Below, piece by piece: positions 21,742-32,336 of a stretch of 64,000 bases of DNA. Position 1 is the first letter of the stretch. Each line of letters opens with the position of its first letter. A program made the translations under genes and the position numbers. Under the pieces are notes generated by a model that was not told the origin of the DNA, did not search any database, and saw only the letters and a program-made list of their open reading frames with translations. Origin of the DNA: Linnemannia hyalina (lineage: Eukaryota; Mortierellomycota; Mortierellomycetes; Mortierellales; Mortierellaceae); NCBI GenBank assembly GCA_019671135.1, contig JAHRHY010000029.1, positions 213,858 to 277,857 of the forward strand, in the 5' to 3' direction.

Positions 21742-23289
21742 ATGGATATCGAAATCGTTATCAAGGATGATGTCCTTAGGGGCATTGTCACGAGCATGCT
21801 TCTGGCTGTCGTCGGTGGATTCTTCGTCGTCATCATCCAAAGCGCCAGAGAGGGAGTGACCGTTTGGTTGTACAAGCATTTCCCTAAGAATAGGGGCAAG
21901 TTGTACGTTATGGCAACATCTCGTGCTGGATCGTACTTGGATGTGCTTGGATTGCTCAACCTTCTTGGTGGATTTCCGATGTTTGCCGTCTTGTTGCTCA
22001 TGACCATTGGCATCCTGGGCCAGACTTTCTCGGGCCTTGTCGTCAGCACCAAAAATATCTCCACAGACTTCTGCACCAGCACTGGATGCTTCTCTACGGG
22101 ATTCGGGCAGAATCCATTGGAAGGGTACGACAACGCCACAAACATCCTCCCGGCAGAGACCAGAGAGTTTTCGTCGATGAACAACTTTGTGCTGCAAAGC
22201 CTCAACAACACCATCGCGTCGGGTTTGCCATGGGCGGGCAATCCGAGACGGCTTACCGCGGCAAACTTCCCACCAGAGATCCATAAAGTTCCATTGGAGA
22301 GGTTGAGTCGACGAGTGGAATTTACCGGCATCTACGACACTGTGCAGATATACGGAGCTGCGCTAAGAGTTGATTACGCGAATGGCACCTCCTTTTTGTT
22401 GTCGGCAGGAGTAACAGAGGCAAGTAACTATACGGAAGTCTACGATGGATGGTCCTTCGGCGACGATATTGCGAACGCCACGAACGGTACTTTTAAAGTA
22501 AAGCCATTCTACTTGTCAACGAACACCACTGCCGGGATTGCCTTGCTACTTGGCACGTCGTCCATAGACGGCTTCGGCAACGTGCAGTCCATCCAGGAAG
22601 CACGCGATCGTGCGACGAGAGGGAACAATACCGACATTACAAGAACAACTTACTATGGGCTATTTGCCTACCAAAGTTGGTTGGCCATCATAGATCTCAC
22701 CTTCCGGGCTCAAAGCGCAGGGAAAGCCGGTCGACTCGAGCTCTCCATCGCCAGCAACGTACGGCAAGTAAACTCCGCTGACTCCACCCTCTTGTTTAGC
22801 GCAGTGTTAACCAACTTGAATGCCAATTTGAGGGTGTTGGGGAACCATAGTCGAGAGCTGCAAGCGGTATTTCGTCAGCAGGATGCCATGTCATCCATAT
22901 TTGAGAATGGAGACCTTCTCAGCTACGTTGCTACTTGCTACGCCATGGCGGTCTCCCAAACGCGACCAATCGGCATGATCAAGGGGTACGAACAAGCCGG
23001 CATCATCACACCCGCCATCTCTATCAAGTTGGTGTTGGCAATCCCATTGCTGTTGGTCACCATCGCCTTTCTTGTTCCATACGCCATCGTTACCATCAAG
23101 TTATACACCAACAACGACAATTGGCTCTCGTACAAGCTCCACGTAGATGCTCGAGAGTACATCATCAACTTGTGCCATTCGAGGTTCATTGTAAACAGGC
23201 TGAGAGATGATGACGAAGTCTTGAAGATAATCCGCGAAGATCATGGCGATGATGGGCCGATATTCGAGCTCGGAGAGTTGGATGTGTAG
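21742..23289 (+). CDS. Glycosylated multi-pass membrane protein, unknown family
   Basis: An uninterrupted frame of 515 residues. Hydrophobic segments lie near residues 15-36 (IVTSMLLAVVGGFFVVII), 70-95 (LLNLLGGFPMFAVLLLMTIG) and 428-457 (KLVLAIPLLLVTIAFLVPYA). Between the second and third is a large loop of about 330 residues with many N-x-S/T sites (NNAT-like, NGTF, NTTA, NNTD), so it is probably extracellular. The acidic tail would be cytoplasmic. The gene may continue past the stop: splicing GAT|GTGTAG...CCAG|GCA (intron 23284-23330) and ATT|GTAAGT...ATAG|TAT (23385-23477) keeps the frame open to TGA at 23615-23617, adding EEANELSLNKDKVISEI and more. I do not recognise the family. A TATA box and a repeat-rich leader precede it. 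Confidence 0.7.
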   Translation: MDIEIVIKDDVLRGIVTSMLLAVVGGFFVVIIQSAREGVTVWLYKHFPKNRGKLYVMATSRAGSYLDVLGLLNLLGGFPMFAVLLLMTIGILGQTFSGLVVSTKNISTDFCTSTGCFSTGFGQNPLEGYDNATNILPAETREFSSMNNFVLQSLNNTIASGLPWAGNPRRLTAANFPPEIHKVPLERLSRRVEFTGIYDTVQIYGAALRVDYANGTSFLLSAGVTEASNYTEVYDGWSFGDDIANATNGTFKVKPFYLSTNTTAGIALLLGTSSIDGFGNVQSIQEARDRATRGNNTDITRTTYYGLFAYQSWLAIIDLTFRAQSAGKAGRLELSIASNVRQVNSADSTLLFSAVLTNLNANLRVLGNHSRELQAVFRQQDAMSSIFENGDLLSYVATCYAMAVSQTRPIGMIKGYEQAGIITPAISIKLVLAIPLLLVTIAFLVPYAIVTIKLYTNNDNWLSYKLHVDAREYIINLCHSRFIVNRLRDDDEVLKIIREDHGDDGPIFELGELDV

Positions 23290-23639
23290 ACTGAGAACTA
23301 TTTTCTGCCGTTGCATTTTGCGACTGCCAGGCAGAAGAGGCCAACGAGCTTTCTCTCAACAAAGACAAAGTGATCAGCGAGATTGTAAGTTTGTATTCCC
23401 TATTCAATGGTTCAAATATGCATGCCTTTTAAAGATTGTCCTTGCTAATCCCCTCTTTATTTTTAATCAACCCATAGTATGTAACCGAGGACTGGCGAGG
23501 ATTGGATGGAGTATCTACAAAAATAAAATGAGCAAACTCTACAGATACCAAATAGGTGCAATGAGTAGATGTATGGAAGCCAGAGGCTATGGTTGTTGTT
23601 GGGAACCTACTGCATGAATGCTGGGCAACAACCGATCCA

Positions 23640-24241
23640 ATCGCATTAGACACGATAAGGAGAAGAAGGGAGGAAAAGTTACAGCCGAGTATTCCCATGT
23701 GGTCCACCACCATAGTTTTGACAATGCCATCAAGTGTTTAACTGCGCAGATCAGACGGGATGCGGTGGGTTTAGTTATGTATGGCCGTAGCTTAGTTATG
23801 TATTTTTCAATCAGCATATGTATGAGTGGACCAGTAGCTAGTGCGGTCAGAGAGACAAAAAGCCCAAGTCGAAAAAACAGCTGGAGTTCTGGACTTTTTG
23901 CCCGCTATGTGTATGAGTGAGCCCATAGCTAGTGCGGCGAGGAAGTTCCGGGCTTTTTCGCTCGCTGTGTGTATGAATAGATGTAGAAGTAGTGCAGTGA
24001 GAGAGGTAGAAGATTCGAAGGGCCAAACAAAAAAGAATTACAGGTCCCCGGGCAAGTAGAATCACAGGCAAAAAAGCAGCAAAAATGAGAAAAGTGCGTG
24101 CGCGGGCGGTGTAAAAAAGAGATCGAAAGAAGAACTAGACTACAGTTCTTTTTACGCATATGTTCTAATGCCCTTAAACATAGCAGTAGAAAAGAAAAAA
24201 AAGAAAGGGTAGAAGGAGAGAGAGGAGATGTTGTTCTTTCG
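23640..24241 (-). repeat. rDNA spacer-like repeat, copy A
   Basis: About 600 bases nearly identical to 33391-33951 and lying directly downstream, on the minus strand, of a 28S rRNA 3' fragment in both places. I therefore read it as the beginning of the intergenic spacer of rDNA. It contains short internal repeats built around CTAGTGCGG and TGTGTATGA. Confidence 0.65.
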
Positions 24242-24535
24242 AACAAATCTATAGAACAATGGGCTTAATCTCAGCAGATCGTAGCAACAAAGCTACTCTA
24301 CTGCCTACTGTTTACAATACCCCGTTCAATTAAAGTCGTCTACAATGGATTTATCTCTTCCAATATTTGAAATTAACACTAGCAGGAACCTCAAAGCCTT
24401 TCCGCTCTGCAAGATAACCCCGCGTAGTATGACTCAGGAAACCCCCGACGCGAGTCTCTATTCGTACTCAACTAAAAATCGGAAAAGGCGGTAATCGTCG
24501 CGTTCGAGCACGGGTTCTGACTTGGAGGTGCCTTC
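24242..24535 (-). rRNA. 28S rRNA 3' fragment, degenerate, copy A
   Basis: On the minus strand this matches the last part of fungal 28S rRNA: the terminal GATTAAGCCC block at about 24265-24275, the CGGGGTATTGTAA block at 24315-24330, and CAGAACCCGTG near 24512-24525. About 290 bases are present and they are diverged or rearranged, so this is a dead fragment and not a working rRNA gene. Confidence 0.75.
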
Positions 24536-25281
24536 GCCCCTGTGATAGGGGTGTGCGCAATCTTTCTGATAGAGGTCGAGGCGCGGTGTTAACTTTGAAA
24601 GCATATGCATCTATGATAGGCGTGCATGGTTTTTCTTTGTGAGAGGTGCGTGCGTCACTGCTACTTGGTTTTGGTATAGGGGTAGATGCACATTGTTTTT
24701 ATTTGTTGGGGTGGTTGCATGGGGTTGCATCTGTGATGAAAAATAGGAGCAATGGTTGCGTCTTTGATAGGTCACAGCGTGTTCCCAAGTCAAATCCTTT
24801 TCAGGGGACAAACAGAAAATCACAGTCGAAAAGTCTTCAGACAGGGAGCGTGCACTGCAGCTGCTTATTTTTTTTATACCTCATTGGAAGGTAGCAAATG
24901 CAAGAACATCGAGGCTCCTGAACAAGCAAATAGAATTCATGCGCATGATGGTGCAAAATGTATTGACCGTCCCAGGATAGCATTATTATTATTGTTTTTA
25001 CTGTAGTCAGGATCCACCATCCCACTCCTCTGATTCCTCTGCTTCTACTAGTCGAGCTATGATACTGTACCTCTCTAGGTGGATTCTTGTAAAAAGTTTG
25101 ATGCGCCACTTGGCTGTCTTCTTTGAAAGCGAACAAGATAGGGGTACATGTAGAGCGGGGTGCGGCCATGTAATCATTGTAGTTGAAACGAGATCGAAAA
25201 AATTGCGTACCTTGGCCCATAGGCGCAGTGCTCTGAGAGACACCAGACCCCAGGGGCTCAAGGAGACGAGTTTGAGTCACG
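24536..25281. other. Intergenic stretch with weak internal repeats
   Basis: No gene recognised. Loose repeats of a GATAGGxGTG(C/T) type recur between 24540 and 24760. Confidence 0.35.
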
Positions 25282-25289
25282 TATATAAG
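25282..25289 (+). promoter_or_regulatory. TATA box of the 25.5-kb orphan gene
   Basis: TATATAAG, 208 bases before the ATG at 25490. Confidence 0.5.
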
Positions 25290-25489
25290 GAAATCGTTCT
25301 TTTAGACTGTCCCATAAAAACTCAACCAACCATTCCTCACGACTCCAGATTCGCAACAACACTCTTAAGAACCGTCGCACGAACTTTCCCTAGCAACGAC
25401 TCCCATAGTACCCCCACACGAGTCCCCACAAGAACTCTCGCAAGAAGCATCACAAGAACACTCTCGATTTCCTCCTGACCGACTTTGCT

Positions 25490-26473
25490 ATGAACTTTCT
25501 CACCGGCATCAAGAAATCAATCGGCACCCAAGCCCTCTACTACGATGATAATGATGTCAACATGATCGACGTCCCTGTTTCTGGATGTGAAGGCGACTAC
25601 ATCCTTTCCGCGGCCGAACTCAAACGCTACTTCGGCGTGAAAGCCGCACGAATGGGGAAGCTTCCCGAATACCTCATCGTTCCGCGTCTCAATAGCACTT
25701 GGAACTCTTCCAGGAGCGAGTCCACCTCCCGCTCGTGGTGGGACATCACCGGTGAAGTCGTAGCCTACAAGCCGCTTGCATGGGTCCCTATCGTCCGCGA
25801 GAAGGGCACTATCCCCTACAACCACTTCGAGACCGAGTACGAGAAGAATTCAACAACGATCGAGACGTCGGACATCTACGGCCACTTCGAGGCATCCTTC
25901 ACCATGTCCATTGGTGGCAGCTGGAAGGCCGTTAAGGCGGAGGTCTCGACTACCACTAAGGTGGAGGCAAACTACAAGAAGTTCACAGAGGTGAAGGAGG
26001 AGATCAGGCAGAAAGGCACGATCGGCGACGTCGTCATCAAGGAGATCATCTTGGGCATGGCTCTGCGTGTGCAGCGCGTCTACGAGCATTCCGTGCACTT
26101 GCACCTCAACGACGAGGCCAAAGGCAACTCCCTTACCTGGGATGGACCGTTGTCGTGGGGTGATCTCTGGGTCGCCTCCAATGCCCTCCCCAACGTGGAG
26201 TTCTTGCAGTTCCACCCTATGAGCATGACCGGGACTGGACACAGCAGTTCTCTGTTTCTTCAGGCTCTTCCGGTTTTCAACGCCGAACGCCATCTGGATA
26301 ATTTGCATCTCGTCCTGAGTTGCAAAAGCTGGACTGATTGGTACGTTTACAATGGCGGGGTCAAGACTGCTTACGCCATCGGGGCCGGCAGGACGGAGAC
26401 TTTGCCTGTACCAGGCAAGCAGCCGTTGGTGACATTCATCGCGGCTGGCAATAGATCGGGAGTCGAGCAATGA
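25490..26473 (+). CDS. Orphan protein of 327 residues
   Basis: Single exon with coding-like base use, preceded by a TATA box. No signal peptide is seen (starts MNFLTGIKKSIGTQALYYDD). The middle alternates polar and hydrophobic residues in long Ser/Thr-rich strands (HFEASFTMSIGGSWKAVKAE, VSTTTKVEANYKKFTEVKEE), and the C-terminal third is Trp-rich (LTWDGPLSWGDLWV, SWTDWYVYNGG). The strand-rich alternation could suit a beta-rich, possibly aerolysin-like fold, but there is no motif to prove it and I do not assign a function. Its frame is intact over 984 bases, while the complementary frames are shorter. Confidence 0.6.
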   Translation: MNFLTGIKKSIGTQALYYDDNDVNMIDVPVSGCEGDYILSAAELKRYFGVKAARMGKLPEYLIVPRLNSTWNSSRSESTSRSWWDITGEVVAYKPLAWVPIVREKGTIPYNHFETEYEKNSTTIETSDIYGHFEASFTMSIGGSWKAVKAEVSTTTKVEANYKKFTEVKEEIRQKGTIGDVVIKEIILGMALRVQRVYEHSVHLHLNDEAKGNSLTWDGPLSWGDLWVASNALPNVEFLQFHPMSMTGTGHSSSLFLQALPVFNAERHLDNLHLVLSCKSWTDWYVYNGGVKTAYAIGAGRTETLPVPGKQPLVTFIAAGNRSGVEQ

Positions 26474-27708
26474 GTACCGAATCCAGAATGCGGTCTGAGT
26501 ACAGGAGTTCTTTTTGAAGAAGGGGCTGTCCACGAAATAAAGAATTTTTATCTTGTCTCGTCAGCCCATCTGCAATAGGAATGATAGTGATGAAGTAGAA
26601 GAGGGGCTTTATTGTCGAAAGAGGTGGAATTAAGCCAAGGGAGAAGGAATCCGTTTAGGTGTCCATTTATATGAGAGGAAGGGCTCGGTACTATTGCACC
26701 ACCGATTATAATGTTAAATTGTTCACAGCCCATTAAGGAAGGATTCAAGTAGTAGAATGTTGGGTGGGAGTTACTAACTCTTTCAGCCACAGAGGAAGCG
26801 ATAATACTGACTGTGGTAAAGCTAATATATAAATCCATCCCTAGTGTGGTGAAGCAGGTGAGGGTTGGTCGTTGCAGCCTTTTTAGTGACATCTTTTTGA
26901 CTAGTTTTAGCGGTCGTAGAAGCAATAACATGGAGACGAGAAACGCGCTGGCTCCTGAGCTTTTTTTTTCCTTTTAGTTTTTAACCCACGTTTAGTTTTA
27001 CGACTTAATTATCACGCAGTTACAACCACTTTTCGACATTACTGCCATCAGGCGTGCCCTCGCCCTGTGTCTTGTTTCCCTCAAGAATCATCGTTACCAG
27101 TAGAGTTTATCAGCTATTCAACTATTCCACTGACTCTATGTGCGCCAATCATGCTCTACACATAGAACCATTGATCGCCCTGATAGCGTTTCCGCCCGAC
27201 CTCTGCTATCAACAAATATGCTTATCATAGGCTGATACATCGCGCAACAGTGAAAAACGCTCATAGATGACATGGTTCGCCTCGGATAGCAAGAAAGAGC
27301 TCAATTATCAGGGGTGTACTTCACTGTCATCACCCCTGCCTTTTCTTCCTTTTTACCTTCTTTTTCTATTATTTTACTCCCTTTTCATTCTTTAATATAT
27401 TACGACCTCATATATGCGAACCTCCTGCTCCTCTCTAAGTCTGTTCTGCCCCTAGAACCTAGTTCTAGCTCGATCCATTTCAGTAAGACGTGATCCATAG
27501 TTACAACAAGACTCCACCGCGCCAGCACCTCCCTACATAAGCCCCTCCTTTGTTGTCTCTTGATAGTGTCCATTGATGCTGTCCTTTTGGTATTGTCCGT
27601 TGATGTTGTCTCTTGGTGTTGTCACTTGATCTTTTCCCGTCCTTTTCCCTTCTAGCATTCCTTGTTCTTTTTCAGTACCCCTTAATCATTTTCCTGCATC
27701 CCTTGGTA
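26474..27708. other. Intergenic stretch, nothing recognised
   Basis: About 1.2 kb without a convincing coding frame. Around 27540-27700 there are TTGGTATTGT/TTGATGTTGT-like short repeats. Confidence 0.4.
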
Positions 27709-28125
27709 TTGTTACTCAGGGGAGAGGGTCGACGGCCAGAGTTGTAGGACCGCTGTTAGGTCCTCAATTGGTACGGAGGAGGGGGGGAAGGGGGTTGTAG
27801 GTTGGAGGGAGGGGAAGTGATAATAGCGTCCTAAAAGAATCACACAAAACGATACACTGCAGCGTGCCAGCGAAACTCTTGTCAATACTGCTCTCGTCCA
27901 AGTGATGTGTAAAAGGACCTTGTATTCATATTATTAAAGAGGGGGTTGTTACCTGCAGCGAGCCAGCGAAACTCTTGTCAATACTGCTCTCGTCCAAGTG
28001 ATGTGTAAAAGGACAAAGAGCAGACAAGAGGGCTCGGCGCACTACTAATACTATGTCTACTAAAGAATATGACTGCTAACCTAAGGCATCGCCGCCACTG
28101 CCTAGCCACCACATCTTTTTGCAAC
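27709..28125 (+). repeat. Left copy of an inverted dispersed repeat
   Basis: Matches 32337-32690 in opposite orientation at about 90 percent by eye. The shared part runs from TTGTTACTCAGGGGAGA through ACTGCAGCG to GGTGGCTAGGCAGTGG on the complement. This copy carries an extra internal duplication: a 54-base segment beginning GCCAGCGAAACTCTTG is present at about 27868-27921 and again at about 27963-28016, separated by about 41 bases. Confidence 0.8.
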
Positions 28126-28239
28126 AGTATGTTCCTCGATGTTGTCTCTTGCTTGATGGGAAAAAACCTTTTCCACAATGCCAACCCAACAGCAACATCA
28201 ACACCAACACGGAGATGGCGACCCACCCTCTCAACCCCT

Positions 28240-29051
28240 GCCCTCAATCGAGTCTCCACCATCTCCCTCCTATGCCTCCATGGCAGCTGGAACCCATAGT
28301 AACAATAAACTTCTCATTCACAAGTGTTGAGGATCACCTTGCTGCTGCCGCTCTTGCACCAAAGGGAGCTCGCCTGGGCGACCTGGTGAACCCAAGAGCT
28401 GTGGCATACATTGTCCCCAAAACCATTTCTTCTGGTGCATTTTCGGATGCAGTCAGATCCACCCATTCAGCCTTATTCAAAGCCCATGATGACATAGCAC
28501 CTCTCCATATTCTCAGCAGCATGGCCTTCTGTCAGAGTTTTACTCTGATAACTGGCACATGACCAACGCCACTAACTTCTAGATCTTTCTATCGCCACTG
28601 ACTTTGGGATCAACTGATCACTGAATGGCTTTCGCTGACTAATCGCCTTTCTGACCATTCAGACGATACAGTTCTACAGAAAGACCTAGAAAGAACTATG
28701 GGCTCCGCCAGATCCCTTGAACACACATACATAGGTAGTTCATACGTAGTCTAGTTCCTCAGTTAATAACTCCCTTTTATTAAACAAGACATTACAATGT
28801 AACATTTCCTTCGTCTTCCTTGTCCACTCGCCTCGTTCTTCCTTTCGTCCGCCCTCGTCTTCTTACACCTTCCCTTGCGCTGATAATGTCCACCACCGCA
28901 TCGAAATTGTGTACCACGAATCTCTGGATACTACGGTTGTCTCCACCACACCCATTACCGTCGGCGATAAGCAATTCGCTCCCCTTTCATCGACTGTTCC
29001 CCACATTATCACCCCTTTCGTATTCACGGACTACCAGTTCCAGACTTCCAT
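28240..29051 (+). pseudogene. Coding remnant of unknown, possibly retroelement, origin
   Basis: Three protein-like stretches lie in order on the plus strand: EDHLAAAALAPKGARLGDLV continuing to KAHDDIAPLHIL (28331-28515), LWDQLITEWLSLTNRLSDHS (about 28600-28660), and CADNVHHRIEIVYHESLDTT continuing to FVFTDYQFQTSI, which ends at a GTAAGA donor (about 28872-29051). The segments are separated by stops. Composition and order suggest decay of one longer gene or a retrotransposon ORF1. No catalytic motif is visible. Confidence 0.35.
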
Positions 29052-29643
29052 AGTAAGAAGTATGAATAATCTGTGAGGAGGCATAGAAGATGGGGGATAG
29101 ATGAACGAAAAAATGATCTTGCTGATGATGCTATTTTTAATTTATAGGACCATTTGACGTCACTACTTTCGATATATGTTTCCTCGCATTTGGTCTTGCA
29201 AGTGTTAATGAGGATGAAGTAGCACCAAGTCAAGAACAAAATAAAGAAGATATGAGAGGAATCCGGGGGTTGATTGCACAAGTAGGATATCACAATTCGA
29301 CTGATCATTTTTTTTTGAGCACGTTAGTATCCGGGAAATCAGTAGACAGGCAGACCCAAAGAATAAAGATCCCAAAGCCGCACACTCTTCCATCCCGACT
29401 GCCACTTAGACACAAAGTTCAAACCCTACGAACTTTGGAGTGCTCTTCTAAGCAACCAGCGCAAACACAATCTTGCACAAAGCACGATCTGATGCTGTAT
29501 GCATTGTATGCAGAGTTTGTGTGTGTCGTTGATGTATTTTTGGGGACGGGTGGCTCCCTTTTCTATTGTCTGCTTGAGATCTAACGTGGAATGCTACATG
29601 AACAAACAAAATGAGATGGAGTGTTGCCTTGGCTAAGATGAAA
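29052..29643. other. Intergenic stretch, nothing recognised
   Basis: About 590 bases downstream of the minus-strand gene at 29644. No motif or coding frame could be supported. Confidence 0.4.
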
Positions 29644-30612
29644 TCACTTGTGGCAACTGCATGCTGCTCTGCCTGTGACGCCATTGACGTGGGGTTCGGT
29701 GTCGACCTCCTTGATGGCCTCGCGCAGAATCTTGGTCGCCTTCCGTCCAGCTTCAAGATCATACGAGTTGACAATGGCCAGTCGGAACCCACCAGGCGGG
29801 TTGGAAGCCGTCGCAGGATCCATATTCTCGTAAAAGGGCACCTGTATGCTAGAGACACCAGGAACAGCTGCAGCTCTAGATATCTCAGCAGCTGGCGGCA
29901 AGCGATACGACCGTTGCTGCGACCCCCACAGGATGACGCTGTACTGGTCGATCCGACCACTGTCGTCAAACTCCCAGACCTTGTCCACGTACAGCCGTAC
30001 GACAGCATTCAGCCACTTGTCGCCATAGAGATCGGCCCACTGAGGGGTGAAGCGCAAATGCATCTCGATGATTTTGCCGCCGATTGTCTCAAAGTTGGCC
30101 ATCCCCGTGTAGCCGGTTAGATGCTTACGTGCCCAGCTACCGCACCAGTCCTCGATCTCGGGCATGGCTTCTTTGTGCAGATACCAATAGTCAAACATAC
30201 CGTCGCTAATAGGCACGCCGGTCGTATGGCGGGACCAAACCATCTCGCCATTGACAAACGCGGCATCCGTGCTGACATGGCGACCCTTCAGAAGGGTGCA
30301 CCAGAAATGACCCGGTTGGAGCGACTCGAGAAAGGTCGCCTCATCGGGGATGACACGGCTGCCAGCGCCCATGCCCTTGAGATTCATGAGCGGTTTGCTG
30401 AAGACTGGATATGAGGCCTTTGGTGGGAGGACACAATGGGGTGCTGCTTGCAGATCCTGGGCCAGTGCAATTGTCAGCTTGTTGTAAACCCAGCGGTGCT
30501 CGGGGCAGAGTTGCCAGGCATCGCAGTCTTCTGTAGGGATGAACACATCCTCGGGGCACTTGATGTGATTAAAGAACTGCACGCGCCAGGGTTTGCTGTA
30601 AATGAATGGCAT
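29644..30612 (-). CDS. Conserved ATP-grasp-like protein
   Basis: The frame from ATG 30612 (MPFIYSKPWRVQFFNHIKCP) gives 322 residues. RWVYNKLTIALAQ, KPLMNLKGMGAGSRVI, PGHFWCTLLKGRHVSTDAAF and TGYTGMANFETIGGKIIEMH resemble an ATP-grasp arrangement, in which a Lys binds nucleotide and a late E-x-H/N stretch binds metal. The following LRFTPQWADLYGDKWLNAVV, and FRLAIVNSYDLEAGRKATKI near the end, also fit. Such enzymes ligate a carboxylate to an amine using ATP, but the substrate here is unknown. The open frame extends upstream past 30612 only with non-ATG codons, and an AG acceptor (TTTTGTAG) just before suggests a leader intron. A Cys pair ends the protein (CSCHK). It lies between the two arms of the inverted repeat. 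Confidence 0.6.
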   Translation of the reverse strand: MPFIYSKPWRVQFFNHIKCPEDVFIPTEDCDAWQLCPEHRWVYNKLTIALAQDLQAAPHCVLPPKASYPVFSKPLMNLKGMGAGSRVIPDEATFLESLQPGHFWCTLLKGRHVSTDAAFVNGEMVWSRHTTGVPISDGMFDYWYLHKEAMPEIEDWCGSWARKHLTGYTGMANFETIGGKIIEMHLRFTPQWADLYGDKWLNAVVRLYVDKVWEFDDSGRIDQYSVILWGSQQRSYRLPPAAEISRAAAVPGVSSIQVPFYENMDPATASNPPGGFRLAIVNSYDLEAGRKATKILREAIKEVDTEPHVNGVTGRAACSCHK

Positions 30613-31986
30613 ACTGTTTTGCTTTACACCTACAAAAGACAAATGACGAAGGAATGTGTGGTGATGTTAGCATTGCTATCAACGCATTTTACTCTCACTA
30701 AAACCGTGCCGCACTCGATTACCTGCTGTCTTGTCTTCTGTGGGGATAAATGTGGTGGCGGCCGTAGTTGGTTGGTCGTGACGGGTATGTATCTGTATAT
30801 GTCGACAGGGTATGGGGAATGCGCAATTAGGCAGAGAGAGGAAAAAAGTGGTTGGGTGGAAGAAATGACGATGAGGGAAAAAGAGTGAGGCGAAAAGATG
30901 AGGGAGAATGGGAGGACATGAACATGCTTGGTGAAAACGCACTTTGATGACGTCATCACTTTGGTGCACACATGCTTAGGATGGTCGTGGGATGGTGTCA
31001 TGACGATGACGAATGGATCGGTTTCCGTGAGAAACCAATAGATCCGCGTGTTGGTGTGATGTTTGCCCGTTGGGCCTTGTTCTTGAGCCTACTACAGTCT
31101 ATGCAAAATGTATCGAACTAAAGATGTGATACATTTTTGGAGCAACGCTCGGGGGCATAACAGGAGTAAGTGAAGAGAAAACCACAGTCTTTTGCGCTAT
31201 ACCCTTTTGGAGACAAGGGGTCCTTTGCTAATCAGCGAGAGCTTTTTTACGGTTTGTTTATGCGGATTGGATGGTACATGCATGCGGGATGCTTTCAGCA
31301 GCGAGCAGGAGGAAACTGACAAATAAAGGAGAGAGGAGAGAAGGAAAGATACATTCCCGTGGGAGATATTTTTGTATGCGAGCGCATGAGCTACGCCTCA
31401 TCCGCCGACCATTGCAGCCCCAATAGTGAGGCCGATCGACTACGTAGACGCATAGCGTAAACTGAATGCCATCCAGTCCCTTTCCAGCGGCTCCAAGGTA
31501 AATTAAGTGCTAGGTACACATGCCAGGTAGGGCTTGTCATGCCGAACAGAGAGAGAATGAGAGCGAGAGAGAGGTCGAGAACAGCTCCCACACAAACTTG
31601 CTCCCACGCGCCTGAAATGTGATAACTTGCCGTTTGCGCTGAATAAAATATGAATGCATTGGGTTTGCAGCTGTTACTCTGTTCCCGATCAAGGTGGGTT
31701 GTTAAATAGGACAAGCATGTAGCGGGATGAAAGGTTTTTGTTTTTGTCTGTGGGCAGACGGTGATTACACGTGATTTCACATTTGTGGGAGTCTTGGAGG
31801 GAGTTGCCCTTGGCTGGCCGAGTCGTTGGCGTCAGTGCCAGGTTGAACAGGGTCACTTGTCGAGGGAGAAGGAGAAGGGAGAGTGGAGTTTCTCTCGGCA
31901 ACTCCTGTATCCAAAGGAGTACCTTCGGGGTCAGCGGGCATAACTCGGATAGCGGGCAGACGAGGAAAAGGATGTATGTATAAAAG
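30613..31986. other. Intergenic stretch upstream of the ATP-grasp-like gene
   Basis: About 1.4 kb. The first part should contain the promoter of the minus-strand gene. No other gene recognised. Confidence 0.4.
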
Positions 31987-32001
31987 TGTGTGATGTGTGT
32001 G

Positions 32002-32045
<44 letters not shown>

Positions 32046-32089
32046 GTATGTGTGTGTGTGTGTATGTGTGTGTGTGTATGTGTATGTGC
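31987..32089. repeat. (TG)n microsatellite
   Basis: About 100 bases of TG repeats with ATG interruptions. Open frames across it encode only His/Thr or Val/Cys runs and are not genes. Confidence 0.95.
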
Positions 32090-32336
32090 TCCCTCTCAAT
32101 ATCGCGAATAAAGACAGTACTCAAGACCTGCTCGTATCGTGGAAAAAAAGGTCTTTTATGTCAATAACTATTCTCCAAAGGCTAGAAACTGCCATTGCTG
32201 CCAATGGTCAAAGGGTATAGTGCCTACCTGCTCGGCAGTGCTCGTATGGTGGAAGAAAGGTGCTTTTCCAGACACTCGCAGGCAAGCGTGTAAAATAGTA
32301 AAATAGCGAAATGGCCACCAGAAGCTAAGCCACTCC

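Noticed and set aside
30613..30642. Upstream extension of the ATP-grasp-like protein
   Set aside because: The extension begins at a TTG and overlaps a likely splice acceptor; the ATG at 30612 fits better.
31689..32124. Open frames of His/Thr or Val/Cys runs
   Set aside because: They are translations of the (TG)n microsatellite.
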